This document shows, piece after piece, positions 32,874-41,170 of a stretch of 45,277 nt of DNA; position 1 is the stretch's first letter; every line of letters starts with the position of its first letter. Source of the stretch: Candidatus Babelota bacterium. Lineage in GTDB: Bacteria > Babelota > Babeliae > Babelales > Vermiphilaceae. The position numbers were made by a program, and so were the translations under genes. The notes beneath the pieces are model-generated. The model searched no databases and was not told where the DNA came from. It was given only the letters and a program-made list of their open reading frames with translations. The stretch lies in assembly GCA_029262595.1 (NCBI GenBank), contig JAJCZB010000047.1, positions 1 through 45,277 on the forward strand, read 5' to 3'.

Positions 32874-34279
32874 ACTGATCCTTTCAGCGAAGGGATTTTC
32901 CATGTATCGCCTCGCAAGCGATTAATATAAACAACTGCCATCAGCATATTGCCTACATAGAATGATCCGTACACGAGAATAAATTTCAACGATGCATCGA
33001 TCTGTAATTGTGCGAGTAAAAACGACAACGGTATAAAATACCCAAAACAGACTGCCAGACGCGTATACATAACTATATTTACATTTCCTGCCCCCCGTAA
33101 GGCGCCTGAGAGAATCAATTGTACCAGATCTACAAATACAAGTACACCGATAGTCGGCAAAGCATGCAGCGCAAGCCCCGTAAACTCCCCCGTTTTATCA
33201 AAGAACTGAATAACCAGTGTCGAGTTATACGCAACGAGCGCGAAAATGGAAAAAACCATTCCAGCAGATACAATGCACACTTTTTTGAGATTGTTAAAAA
33301 TAGCATCCCACGCCTGGGCTGCAAGATCATTACTTACTAAAAAGGTGATTACTTGCGCCCCTGCCATCGCTGGCAAAAAGGCACATCGAGCAATATCCCT
33401 GACAACGCAGTACGCCGCCACGGCGCCCGCCCCCATCGGATTAATCATCTTACAAAGCCAAATGTACGACCATGCCATTGTTGCTTTATCGATCATAATG
33501 GGAGCACTCAGCACAAGTAATCGCTTGGCATAGGAGAAGCGAAACCAATTTGAAAAAAGACGAATCTGATATTTGCCATATTCAGGCTTTCGCAAAATAT
33601 ACGCAAGTAAGCCAATGGCCATAACACCATAATGAAGTGCTCCTGCTATACCCGAGCCAAACAATCCCAAATTTGGAAAACCAAACTCACCAAAAATTAA
33701 AACATAATCAAGCGCAAGAAAAACCACCGAACCGATAATACAGAAAACCATGGGAGCTGTTGTGTTTTTTATTCCACGCAAAAACCCTACAAGCGCTAAA
33801 TAAATAAATGAAACAAACGCACTGATTGCCCGCATGCGCAAAAACGGCACCCCCAATGCAACCATCTCATCTGGAACGCCATACCAGGCATAAATAGCAT
33901 GCGCCCCTCCATATAACAAAATCGCAAAGCATATCCCTACCCCACATGCCACCCAAAAAACATCTTTAAACGCAGCCCCAACGTTCTCATAGCTGCGCGC
34001 GCCATTGTATTGACCAATGATAATAACTGCACCAACGGCAAATGATTCGGCCAGCTTAGTAATAAAATACAAAATATTATTAGTGGCGCCCAAAGTAGCG
34101 TATGCCACAGTAGATTCCAACTGCCCTACAAAGTAAGAGTCGATTAAAATGGGTAACGAATAAACAAGCAGAGCGGAGATGAATTCAGGAAAAACGTAAC
34201 GTGCAATAGTTACATAATTTTGTCCGGGCAACTCAGAACTAAATGTAGCACTCGAATGAGCAAGCAATGCCTTCTTCAT
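32870..34279 (-). CDS. MATE family efflux transporter
   Basis: A 469-aa membrane protein with twelve predicted segments and internal two-fold repetition. It shows the family features ILIDSYFVGQLESTVAYATLG near the start, GFLRGIKNTTAPMVF, and SGALRGAGNVNIVMY in the second half. MATE proteins export drugs or metabolites in exchange for sodium or protons. The start has GGAGAAC. It is first in the operon with gatC and gatA. Confidence 0.9.
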   Translation of the reverse strand: MKKALLAHSSATFSSELPGQNYVTIARYVFPEFISALLVYSLPILIDSYFVGQLESTVAYATLGATNNILYFITKLAESFAVGAVIIIGQYNGARSYENVGAAFKDVFWVACGVGICFAILLYGGAHAIYAWYGVPDEMVALGVPFLRMRAISAFVSFIYLALVGFLRGIKNTTAPMVFCIIGSVVFLALDYVLIFGEFGFPNLGLFGSGIAGALHYGVMAIGLLAYILRKPEYGKYQIRLFSNWFRFSYAKRLLVLSAPIMIDKATMAWSYIWLCKMINPMGAGAVAAYCVVRDIARCAFLPAMAGAQVITFLVSNDLAAQAWDAIFNNLKKVCIVSAGMVFSIFALVAYNSTLVIQFFDKTGEFTGLALHALPTIGVLVFVDLVQLILSGALRGAGNVNIVMYTRLAVCFGYFIPLSFLLAQLQIDASLKFILVYGSFYVGNMLMAVVYINRLRGDTWKIPSLKGSV

Positions 34280-34345
34280 AGTTCTCCTAAAGTAACTAAT
34301 GAATAATGGTTTACTTGTATAGAAGAAAAAGGGAAAAAAGTAAAA

Positions 34346-34999
34346 CTATTCAGGCAATTGCCTTTTGAGCAACGCCAAGCGTCTTGTTTTGTGCCCCACC
34401 TTATACGTGGCGTACTCCAGAACAAATGGCTTCACTTTTTCCGATGGCTCCCATAACTTTGAAGCCCAATAGACGAGTAATGCATCCTTATACGGTGATG
34501 CAGGCTTAAACATACGAAGTAGCTCTTCCGGCTGCAAAGACGCACGCGCACAAATACAGTCGATTTTAAAATCGGTGGTACGTAAAAAGGTGCGCCAATC
34601 TTTATCGCAAATGCTCACCTGATCTTCAAGCCCAAGCCGCTCGATAACGGTCGATAAAAATTGAACTTTTTTCTGGCTTACTTCAATAAGAATAACTTTC
34701 AAATGGGGATACTTAATTGCCAAGGGAATACCGGGAAACCCTCCACCGGATCCAACGTCTGCAATACAGGAAAACGATGCAATATCTACGGCAGTAGCCA
34801 ATCGCAATGAGTCTTGAAAATGATGGGAAATAATTGAAGGTATTTCTTCCACAGCGGTAATATTAAACTTTTGATTCCACTCATATAATAATTGAGCATA
34901 CATTTTGAATCGATCAAGTTCTTTATTGGAAAGAGAGTCTTGATTGATAAATTGAAGCCACCGCGCCTCAATTTGTGCCGCTGATGCTTTCTTTGTCAT
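34346..34999 (-). CDS. rsmG: 16S rRNA (guanine527-N7)-methyltransferase RsmG
   Basis: A 217-aa SAM-dependent methyltransferase. It has the SAM-binding loop IADVGSGGGFPGIPLAI, then LIEVSQKKVQFL, and the family's CARASLQPEELL. It methylates G527 in the 530 loop of 16S rRNA. Length is normal and AAAGGATC precedes the ATG. The gene stands alone, without mnmG or parAB beside it. Confidence 0.94.
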   Translation of the reverse strand: MTKKASAAQIEARWLQFINQDSLSNKELDRFKMYAQLLYEWNQKFNITAVEEIPSIISHHFQDSLRLATAVDIASFSCIADVGSGGGFPGIPLAIKYPHLKVILIEVSQKKVQFLSTVIERLGLEDQVSICDKDWRTFLRTTDFKIDCICARASLQPEELLRMFKPASPYKDALLVYWASKLWEPSEKVKPFVLEYATYKVGHKTRRLALLKRQLPE

Positions 35000-35097
35000 G
35001 CGATCCTTTTGTAAACCATAGATTTTTTCTAAAAGCGTATGCTAAAGTCCCTGTATAGTACTGAGTATAAGGTAATATTAAATAGAGGCAACCGACC

Positions 35098-35790
35098 ATG
35101 AAACAAAAAAGTGTTCTTTTTTTGTTGCTTCTCGCGAGCGAAATTTCAGCTGGTCATATTCTCACATTCTTCTTTGTGCCTTTTTCAAATGAAGACAGCG
35201 CACGCCACATGGCAAATAAATTCAAAAAACCCCACGCTGTCGCAAAACGATCATTGCTTAACTTGGGTGGAGGCAATCCAATCGAGGGTATCTTTTCCAC
35301 ATATTACGGTTTTTTAAACGTCTCAGATAGTATTGGCCAAACATCCTTTCCGCTTCGACAAAGCAAAAAACCTCTCACCGTAATCACTACTCAAAAAATA
35401 AGCCCCATCATGATGTTTAATAATACTGTAAGCCATTGGGAACTTGTACCCGGATCACCTGCCGCTGCTTACACATTTGCATTCAAAGAAGATAAAGAAA
35501 CAAAGCTCTCATTATGGGAAGTATCGCAAGCAGCTGTCCCTGAGAATGGGCAAATTCCTCCAACCGATACGCTCATCATTCTCGCCAAACCAAAAAATAT
35601 ATACGTACCGCTTGGCGCAACACTTGCCGCTCAGGATGCTAATTTAAAACTTCCTAACATACTCGCTCGCCGCGGCATTAATACAGTGCGGAATGCATTG
35701 TTTATGCTAAACATTTCTTTTTTGTTTCGACCGGTTGATCTTTTGTATAAAAAAGAAAAAACTCGGTATGGCACTTTACTCGCAGAATAG
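35098..35790 (+). CDS. Secreted protein of unknown function
   Basis: A 230-aa protein with signal peptide MKQKSVLFLLLLASEISA and a GAGG site. The mature part looks like a beta-rich fold, with strands such as PLTVITTQKISPIMMF and SHWELVPGSPAAAYTFAF, then PTDTLIILAKPKNIYVP. It ends in a helical region (RRGINTVRNALFMLNISFLF). No motif or family is recognised. It is the first of two plus-strand genes in an otherwise minus-strand area. Confidence 0.75.
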   Translation: MKQKSVLFLLLLASEISAGHILTFFFVPFSNEDSARHMANKFKKPHAVAKRSLLNLGGGNPIEGIFSTYYGFLNVSDSIGQTSFPLRQSKKPLTVITTQKISPIMMFNNTVSHWELVPGSPAAAYTFAFKEDKETKLSLWEVSQAAVPENGQIPPTDTLIILAKPKNIYVPLGATLAAQDANLKLPNILARRGINTVRNALFMLNISFLFRPVDLLYKKEKTRYGTLLAE

Positions 35791-35880
35791 GAAAAACTAC
35801 CCATTTTTCAAAATATACTATTTGTTGGTATACTGGTCCCGCTTAACTTTTAAGAAAAAAGATGCAAAGGAAACGTGCGT

Positions 35881-36507
35881 ATGAAATTGCAAATTTCATT
35901 TGATATGACAGATCTAGAAAAAGCGTTAGCAATCGCGCAAGAAGTACACGAGTATGCCGATATTATTGATATCGGCTCTCTTTTATTACTTGCCCATGGC
36001 GTACCAGCACTGCACCGCTTTCGCGAACTATTTCCCGATAAAACAATCAGCTCTGACACAAAAATTGTAGACAGAGGAAAAGATTCAGCCCATCTCTTTT
36101 CAAAAGCGAAGAGCGATTGGATTACTGTCATGGCTGGAACCAATAAAAACGTTATTCACGCTGCATGTACCGCTGCTCACGAAAATAAAACCAAGGTTAT
36201 GCTTGATCTAATTGACTCAAAAGAAGTTGGACAATCCGCTCTTGAGGCTAAAAACTTGGGCGTTGATGCACTGCTCATTCATCAACCCTACGACGTTGAA
36301 AATCCATTAGTATTCTTAGATAAATGGGAATTAATTCGCGGTAATACCGATTTACCCATCTTTGTATCATCTTTTATTAAACGAGATAATATTGAAGAAG
36401 TTTTGCGTATCAATCCGCATGGAATTATCTTAGGGCGCACCATTATCGAGGCGGCAGATCCAAAAGAAGAAGCAAAATTTTTCTATGACATTACTCGCGG
36501 CGCATAA
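35881..36507 (+). CDS. 3-hexulose-6-phosphate synthase-like (OMPDC suprafamily)
   Basis: A 208-aa TIM barrel from the ATG at 35881; a GTG at 35875 is possible but sits too close to the AAAGG site. Family marks are LQISFDMTDLEKALAIA, YADIIDIGSLLLLAHG, the D-x-K-x-x-D site in SSDTKIVDRG, KVMLDLIDSKE and PHGIILGRTI. In HPS the D-x-K-x-x-D residues bind metal and drive aldol addition of formaldehyde to ribulose 5-phosphate; relatives decarboxylate ketogulonate 6-phosphate or OMP. No isomerase (phi/hxlB) gene lies beside it. It may supply ribulose 5-phosphate, but the exact reaction is unproven. Confidence 0.8.
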   Translation: MKLQISFDMTDLEKALAIAQEVHEYADIIDIGSLLLLAHGVPALHRFRELFPDKTISSDTKIVDRGKDSAHLFSKAKSDWITVMAGTNKNVIHAACTAAHENKTKVMLDLIDSKEVGQSALEAKNLGVDALLIHQPYDVENPLVFLDKWELIRGNTDLPIFVSSFIKRDNIEEVLRINPHGIILGRTIIEAADPKEEAKFFYDITRGA

Positions 36508-36511
36508 AAAA

Positions 36512-36537
36512 GCGAGATGCGCATTACACGATCTCGC
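36512..36537. terminator. Bidirectional terminator between HPS-like and speE genes
   Basis: GCGAGAT and ATCTCGC arms enclose a 12-base loop. TTTTATTTTTT follows on the plus strand and TTTTTTAT on the minus strand, so it can end both convergent genes. Confidence 0.85.
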
Positions 36538-36558
36538 TTTTATTTTTTAACGAACTTA

Positions 36559-37491
36559 CTAACCTAATCGATCACTCACATATTTCGGCAATGCAAAACT
36601 CGCTTTGTGAATTTCGGGTGTGTAGTACTGCAATCCGCTCAATTGCGCAATACGTGCAGTATCAACATTCTCAAACGGATCGTATTTTTTTGAGCAGAAT
36701 GAGAATCCGATGGTGCCACTTGGATACGTTGGTACCAACGTAAAGTAATACGCAGCGTGTGCGAAAATTTCCCGATTTTGTTTGTACAACTTCTCAACCA
36801 AATCAGTGTATAAGAAATGTGGTTCTGATTGCGTAATCGCAATGCCGTCAGCAGTAAGAGCAGCATGCATATCGAGATAAAATGGTCGCTCAAACAAAGC
36901 CTCGGCAGGAGTATTCGGAAATGGATCGGTTGAATCCACAATAATTACATCAAACGCATTTTTCATTTCTTTGATGTATTGCGTTGCATCACGCGCTACA
37001 ATATTCGTACGCGCATCCGAAAATGACGCCGAAAATTCTGGAAAATATGTTTTACTCAATTCAATTACTTTTGCATCTATTTCACACAAAACCACCTCTT
37101 TAACTGATGGATGCTTGAGAACTTGTGTAAGCGTCCCTCCATCACCGCCACCCACAATCAAAACTCGTTGTGGATTTGGATGCGCATTCAAAGCTATGTG
37201 TGAAATCATTTCGTGATATCCGTGATTATCTCGTTGCGTAAGCATGATCACATCATCGATGACCATCATATTGCCAAACGTTGCAGTCTCATATATCTCA
37301 ATTGTTTGAAACTCTGTAACGCATCGCTCAACACGCTTCTTGACCCCAACCATCGTGGGTAATCCATTATGCTCAGGCCATTCCACGTAAAAGCCGGGAA
37401 CATCTGCAGGATTTAATTGCACATCCGCAGCAGTCATAGATTGGCCAGATAATAAACACAGAAGTGAAAAAAGACGCATAGAATATTTCAT
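36559..37491 (-). CDS. speE: Spermidine synthase with signal peptide
   Basis: A 310-aa protein. Residues 1-22 (MKYSMRLFSLLCLLSGQSMT, AA) form a signal peptide, absent from ordinary SpeE. From about residue 32 the enzyme is complete: FQTIEIYETATFGNMMVIDD, GGGDGGTLTQVLKH (SAM binding), VVLCEIDAKVIELS, ARDATQYIKE and VIIVDSTDP with the catalytic Asp. It transfers aminopropyl from decarboxylated SAM to putrescine. Export would place it in the periplasm or host, where both substrates would have to be available. The start has AGAGGGAG. No speD lies beside it. Confidence 0.9.
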   Translation of the reverse strand: MKYSMRLFSLLCLLSGQSMTAADVQLNPADVPGFYVEWPEHNGLPTMVGVKKRVERCVTEFQTIEIYETATFGNMMVIDDVIMLTQRDNHGYHEMISHIALNAHPNPQRVLIVGGGDGGTLTQVLKHPSVKEVVLCEIDAKVIELSKTYFPEFSASFSDARTNIVARDATQYIKEMKNAFDVIIVDSTDPFPNTPAEALFERPFYLDMHAALTADGIAITQSEPHFLYTDLVEKLYKQNREIFAHAAYYFTLVPTYPSGTIGFSFCSKKYDPFENVDTARIAQLSGLQYYTPEIHKASFALPKYVSDRLG

Positions 37492-37598
37492 CCGCGTACT
37501 CCCTCTAAGAAGTGTATAATATTATTGCTGGCTCAAGTATAGTTGATTCAAGGCTTTTTTATAGTTTTTAGTTATAAATATTTATATTATCACTCCCC

Positions 37599-37738
37599 GT
37601 TCGCCCTGAGCATGTCGAAGGGTTTATAAACTTTCTCAATCTCTAAGCTTTGAACGTGCGAAGTGCTACGCAAAATTAAATTCCGTAATTTTTTTGACAA
37701 TTGACCGTTCGATACCCTTCGACACGCTCAGGGCGAAC
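37599..37738. repeat. Inverted pair of REP-like sequences
   Basis: GTTCGCCCTGAGCATGTCGA plus AGGG (37599-37622) and its inverted copy CCCTTCGACACGCTCAGGGC plus GAAC (37715-37738) face each other across about 92 bases without any gene. Together they can fold into a long hairpin. Further copies or variants are at 23616, 23727 and 45181. The same motif is known to me as a dispersed repeat in several unrelated bacteria. Confidence 0.85.
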
Positions 37739-37750
37739 GATTGGGTCTCT

Positions 37751-39493
37751 TTAGCGCATTTTTTGATGCGTAAACATATCTTTTAATTCAGATACCGACG
37801 TAGCATCTTCTGGGCTTTTATCTTCACGATATCCCATGAAGCGAGGAAAGCGCAAAGCATAGCCCTGATCTTTATCCTTTTTGCCCGCACTGTGCGTCGG
37901 CGATCGAGTAATCTCATCGGCACGAATTACACACATAATCTCAGGCGCAGTCCAAACGTCCGGATATAAATCTTTTGCGCACACAACGTCTTTTGGTTTA
38001 TTGGTAACCGCCACTGCATCAAGTTTTTTGCGCAACTCTTTCCATTTTGCATCCGAAAGCCCTGTTCCCACCTTGGCAACCGTCTCAAATTGATCGTTCT
38101 TTTTATTGAAAACGCCAACCAAAAAGGCACCAATCCCAAAGCTGGCACGTTTACCCGATCCATCATAATAACCAAGTATTACGCAATCGATCGTGTCTTC
38201 AAGCTCGCCCTCGTCTTGGCGCTTTAATTTGATCCAATTAAAGTTACGCTTGCCCGGCTGATAAATCGCATCCATCCGTTTAACGACCACCCCCTCAAGC
38301 CCTTCTTCAATCATTTCATGAAAATAATCTTCCAATTGCTTGGCTGTTTTGATTTCTTTTTCTTGAATAAATTGCAACGGATTATCAGGATCAATTTTTA
38401 CCAATTTTTTCATTTTTTCATACCGCTCTTCATGCGGCTCATCAAGCAACGGCTTGCCATTCAGATATAGCAAATCAAAAAGAAAAAGTTTGAGTGGAAA
38501 CTCTGTCGCTGCCGCCTCGATGCCATGCTTTCTCCGACGCTTTACCGTCTCTTGAAATGGCAAAAACGTATCGGTGTTGGGATCGTATCCAATCGCTTCC
38601 CCTTCGCAGATCAGCGTCTTTACCTTCAGTTCTTCAATCGGCGTAACTAAATCGGGAAACATATCGGACATATCTTTTAAGTTGCGCGAGAAAAAATATA
38701 CTTTTGGCTTGGCGCCCGTTTTATCTAAATGAATTTGCAAACGAAATCCATCAAGCTTTGGCTGCGCAACGCATGGGCCTAATTTATCTACAATATCTTT
38801 TGCTGTTGGAAGACGTTCTGCTGCTGCGGGGCGAATAGGAATACCGATCGAAATTTTCATTTTTTCAATGACTTGAATACCGCCCTCTTTGATTGTTTTT
38901 GCAATCAACCCAATATCTACAGAAATATTATACGCATGCTCAATCTCTTTGCGCAGTGATTTATCGCCCACTTCCATCCAAGAAAGCGCATCGATAACCG
39001 TCATATCTGAAAAACCCAATCGCAACTTACCCAAAACAATGCGCACCACATATTTAGCAGAAAGCGCATCGAGATCCCCAAGCAATTCAAACAATGCATC
39101 CGCTTTATCTTCTTGAGATCCTGTCCCTTCAATTTTTTCTATTGCGCAGAGCTTTGAATATACTTTTGTTACCGTCAAATCGGTACTGCTTTGTAGCCAT
39201 GAGCCATCAGCTACTACTGCGCCGAGGTCTCCTGCTTTTTTCACAGCCGTTTTAACAACACTTTCACTCTTTCCCATCAACCGAGCAACAATGGGAAGCA
39301 TCAATTTTTCAGCAATATTAAACTGTTCATTTTTATAGGGTGGATAGAGCTCTCCAAGAGAAAGATAAGAAATAATTTCCGCCTCGTGTGGCGTCGCCTT
39401 TTTAAATAGATCAGCAAGCAACTGAGTCATTTCAAGGCGTGAAGAGGTTTGCTCAATACTTTGAAATATTTCGCTCACAACGTGAAATTTCAT
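37751..39493 (-). CDS. lig: ATP-dependent DNA ligase, archaeal/eukaryal type
   Basis: A 580-aa ligase. An N-terminal DNA-binding domain of the Lig1/archaeal type (to about 225) is followed by the nucleotidyltransferase core with motif I AQPKLDGFRLQIH (the Lys is adenylated), motif III FPLKLFLFDLLYL, motif IV EGLEGVVVKR and motif V FNWIKLKRQ. An OB domain and DEITRSPTHSAG, then RFPRFMGYR, complete it. It seals DNA nicks using ATP; bacteria normally rely on the NAD-dependent LigA, which is not seen in this window. It lies three bases after plsY with a strong AGGAAGG site, at the end of a phospholipid operon. Confidence 0.94.
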   Translation of the reverse strand: MKFHVVSEIFQSIEQTSSRLEMTQLLADLFKKATPHEAEIISYLSLGELYPPYKNEQFNIAEKLMLPIVARLMGKSESVVKTAVKKAGDLGAVVADGSWLQSSTDLTVTKVYSKLCAIEKIEGTGSQEDKADALFELLGDLDALSAKYVVRIVLGKLRLGFSDMTVIDALSWMEVGDKSLRKEIEHAYNISVDIGLIAKTIKEGGIQVIEKMKISIGIPIRPAAAERLPTAKDIVDKLGPCVAQPKLDGFRLQIHLDKTGAKPKVYFFSRNLKDMSDMFPDLVTPIEELKVKTLICEGEAIGYDPNTDTFLPFQETVKRRRKHGIEAAATEFPLKLFLFDLLYLNGKPLLDEPHEERYEKMKKLVKIDPDNPLQFIQEKEIKTAKQLEDYFHEMIEEGLEGVVVKRMDAIYQPGKRNFNWIKLKRQDEGELEDTIDCVILGYYDGSGKRASFGIGAFLVGVFNKKNDQFETVAKVGTGLSDAKWKELRKKLDAVAVTNKPKDVVCAKDLYPDVWTAPEIMCVIRADEITRSPTHSAGKKDKDQGYALRFPRFMGYREDKSPEDATSVSELKDMFTHQKMR

Positions 39494-39495
39494 TA

Positions 39496-40074
39496 CTACC
39501 TTCCTGCGTAATACACGCGTACATTTTCTTTATGGCGGTGAACTATCCAAAAAGCGATGCTTAATAAAAATACAAATCCATACAAGTTGGTAAACAGTAA
39601 CGCATAAAACGGGAGCATACACGCCGTAAAGACGGAGGCTATTCCCACGACACGTACAAATGAAAGCGCTGCTAGCCACGTCATAGCTAGTGCCACGCAC
39701 AAACCCGGATTGAGCGCAAGCATAATGCCCGCAAACGTCGCCATACCTTTTCCGCCTGATCCTTGAAGTAAAAAAGAATACGCGTTACCAATTAATAATG
39801 CATACGCGCATAACATTGCAACGAAGGGAGAATAACCAAGCTCAGCACAAAGCTTGAGACAAAGAAACGCCTTAAGTGCATCTAAAAAAAATACAACGAA
39901 AAAAAAGTGAAGCCCCAGCGCCCGTGCAACGTTGGTGGCACCAATATTACCCGATCCATAACGCCGAATGTCTTGAATACCCGCCCATTGCGCAATCCAG
40001 TAGCCAATAGGAAGTGCACCAATTATATATGCGCCACATAACAAAGAAATAAAACCGATCGATATATTAAACAT
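39496..40074 (-). CDS. plsY: Glycerol-3-phosphate acyltransferase PlsY
   Basis: A 192-aa membrane enzyme from the ATG at 40074, preceded by GGAAGAA; a longer frame from 40092 is less likely. Family marks are GALPIGYWIAQWAGIQDIRR, YGSGNIGATNVARALG, and the glycine-rich LLQGSGGKGMATFAG. It moves acyl from acyl-phosphate to glycerol 3-phosphate, the first step of phospholipid synthesis. It overlaps the 71-aa gene by eight bases. Confidence 0.94.
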   Translation of the reverse strand: MFNISIGFISLLCGAYIIGALPIGYWIAQWAGIQDIRRYGSGNIGATNVARALGLHFFFVVFFLDALKAFLCLKLCAELGYSPFVAMLCAYALLIGNAYSFLLQGSGGKGMATFAGIMLALNPGLCVALAMTWLAALSFVRVVGIASVFTACMLPFYALLFTNLYGFVFLLSIAFWIVHRHKENVRVYYAGR

Positions 40075-40282
40075 TTTTTCTTCCACGCACAACGCTCATA
40101 CAGTAACTGATCAACTGTACAGCTGCTGATGCTACCATGATCAATACAGCAGGCTTCATAGTCTGAAGATCTGCAATGGTGACAATAAATCGTTGCTCTA
40201 CAAAAACAAATGCACCATATGCGAGCACAAGATATACAGGAATCAGCACTAACCTCATCGCATTACTATTGAACTGAATCAT
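40067..40282 (-). CDS. Small membrane protein between pgsA and plsY
   Basis: A 71-aa protein from the ATG at 40282, chosen because AAGGAGAT lies in front of it. It has two hydrophobic segments (LVLIPVYLVLAYGAFVFV and PAVLIMVASAAVQLISYC) and a basic end (SVVRGRKNV). It overlaps pgsA by 17 bases and plsY by eight bases, which argues for a real coupled gene. No family is recognised; an accessory role in lipid synthesis is only a guess. Confidence 0.7.
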   Translation of the reverse strand: MIQFNSNAMRLVLIPVYLVLAYGAFVFVEQRFIVTIADLQTMKPAVLIMVASAAVQLISYCMSVVRGRKNV

Positions 40283-40895
40283 GCGGTATCTCCTTATACC
40301 CCTCGGGCTCTTGCAAGTGCTGCGCAAATCGCTTCATAAAATCATCGTAATATTGCTCTGCAGAAATGATAGCAAGAACGAGCGTGACTAAAAGCAGCCC
40401 CATTTCAATCCCATTCCAATACAATGCTTTCACGCCCAGAGCTTGAAAAGGATTTACGATAATCATGGTAATACTTATCATTTGAAGGGCCGTTTTTAAT
40501 TTGCTCAACTTTGAGACAGACACACTAAAATCATGCTCAAGCGCAACATGCCGTAATCCCATCACAAAAAATTCACGACCAATCAAAAGCACCACCCAGA
40601 AAAAATAAATTTTTCCTGCCGCGAGCAATGCAACAAGCGCTGAAAACGTAAGAAATTTATCTGCTAGCGGATCAAGTACGCGCCCAAGAGTAGATTCCTG
40701 ATTATACTTACGCGCAAAATATCCATCAAAAAAATCAGTCGCTCCCAGCAGCATAAAAACCACAGCCAAGCAGCCATTAATTAATAATGAATTGTACGGT
40801 AATAAATACACGAGTAATAAGGGCAATACTAACGGAGAAAATATTAATCGAACGAGCGTTAATCGAATGGGTAATGTAAGTGCACTCATAGGCAT
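40266..40895 (-). CDS. pgsA: CDP-alcohol phosphatidyltransferase, PgsA-like
   Basis: A 209-aa membrane protein with the full signature D-x2-D-G-x2-A-R-x8-G-x3-D-x3-D in DFFDGYFARKYNQ followed by STLGRVLDPLADKF. It joins CDP-diacylglycerol to glycerol 3-phosphate, giving phosphatidylglycerol phosphate. Other alcohol acceptors are possible in this family, but length and neighbours (plsY) favour PgsA. No clear ribosome-binding site is seen; an ATG at 40889 is an alternative start. It is first in the four-gene operon pgsA-71aa-plsY-lig. Confidence 0.9.
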   Translation of the reverse strand: MPMSALTLPIRLTLVRLIFSPLVLPLLLVYLLPYNSLLINGCLAVVFMLLGATDFFDGYFARKYNQESTLGRVLDPLADKFLTFSALVALLAAGKIYFFWVVLLIGREFFVMGLRHVALEHDFSVSVSKLSKLKTALQMISITMIIVNPFQALGVKALYWNGIEMGLLLVTLVLAIISAEQYYDDFMKRFAQHLQEPEGYKEIPHDSVQ

Positions 40896-41059
40896 AACTT
40901 TATAGTAATGAGACTAGCAAGCAAGATAATTCTATAGTGCCAGCCCGTCTTCGTCTACGACTTCTTCAGGCAATCTTCGCCAAGAAACGTTATGGCGTAA
41001 GCCAGACGAAGCTTCCTACTTCGCTCTTTCGAGCTTCGAAGGACACGTTAGCGAAAAAC

Positions 41060-41136
41060 TGGTAGCGGCGCAGGGATTCGAACCCCGGACCTACGGATTA
41101 TGATTCCGCCGCTCTAACCAACTGAGCTACGCCGCC
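41060..41136 (-). tRNA. tRNA-Met (CAT), elongator type
   Basis: The acceptor stem GGCGGCG/CGCCGCT, the anticodon loop ATCATAA (CAT), TTCGAAT in the T-loop and CCA are present. A G1-U72 pair rather than an unpaired end argues against initiator tRNA. An Ile2 (lysidine) identity cannot be fully excluded. A CGAAGC-rich spacer (40955-41055) shares AAGCCAGACGAAGCT with the tRNA-Val spacer. Confidence 0.88.
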
Positions 41137-41170
41137 ATTTCACTAGTACATTTCAATGGTAATAGTATAC

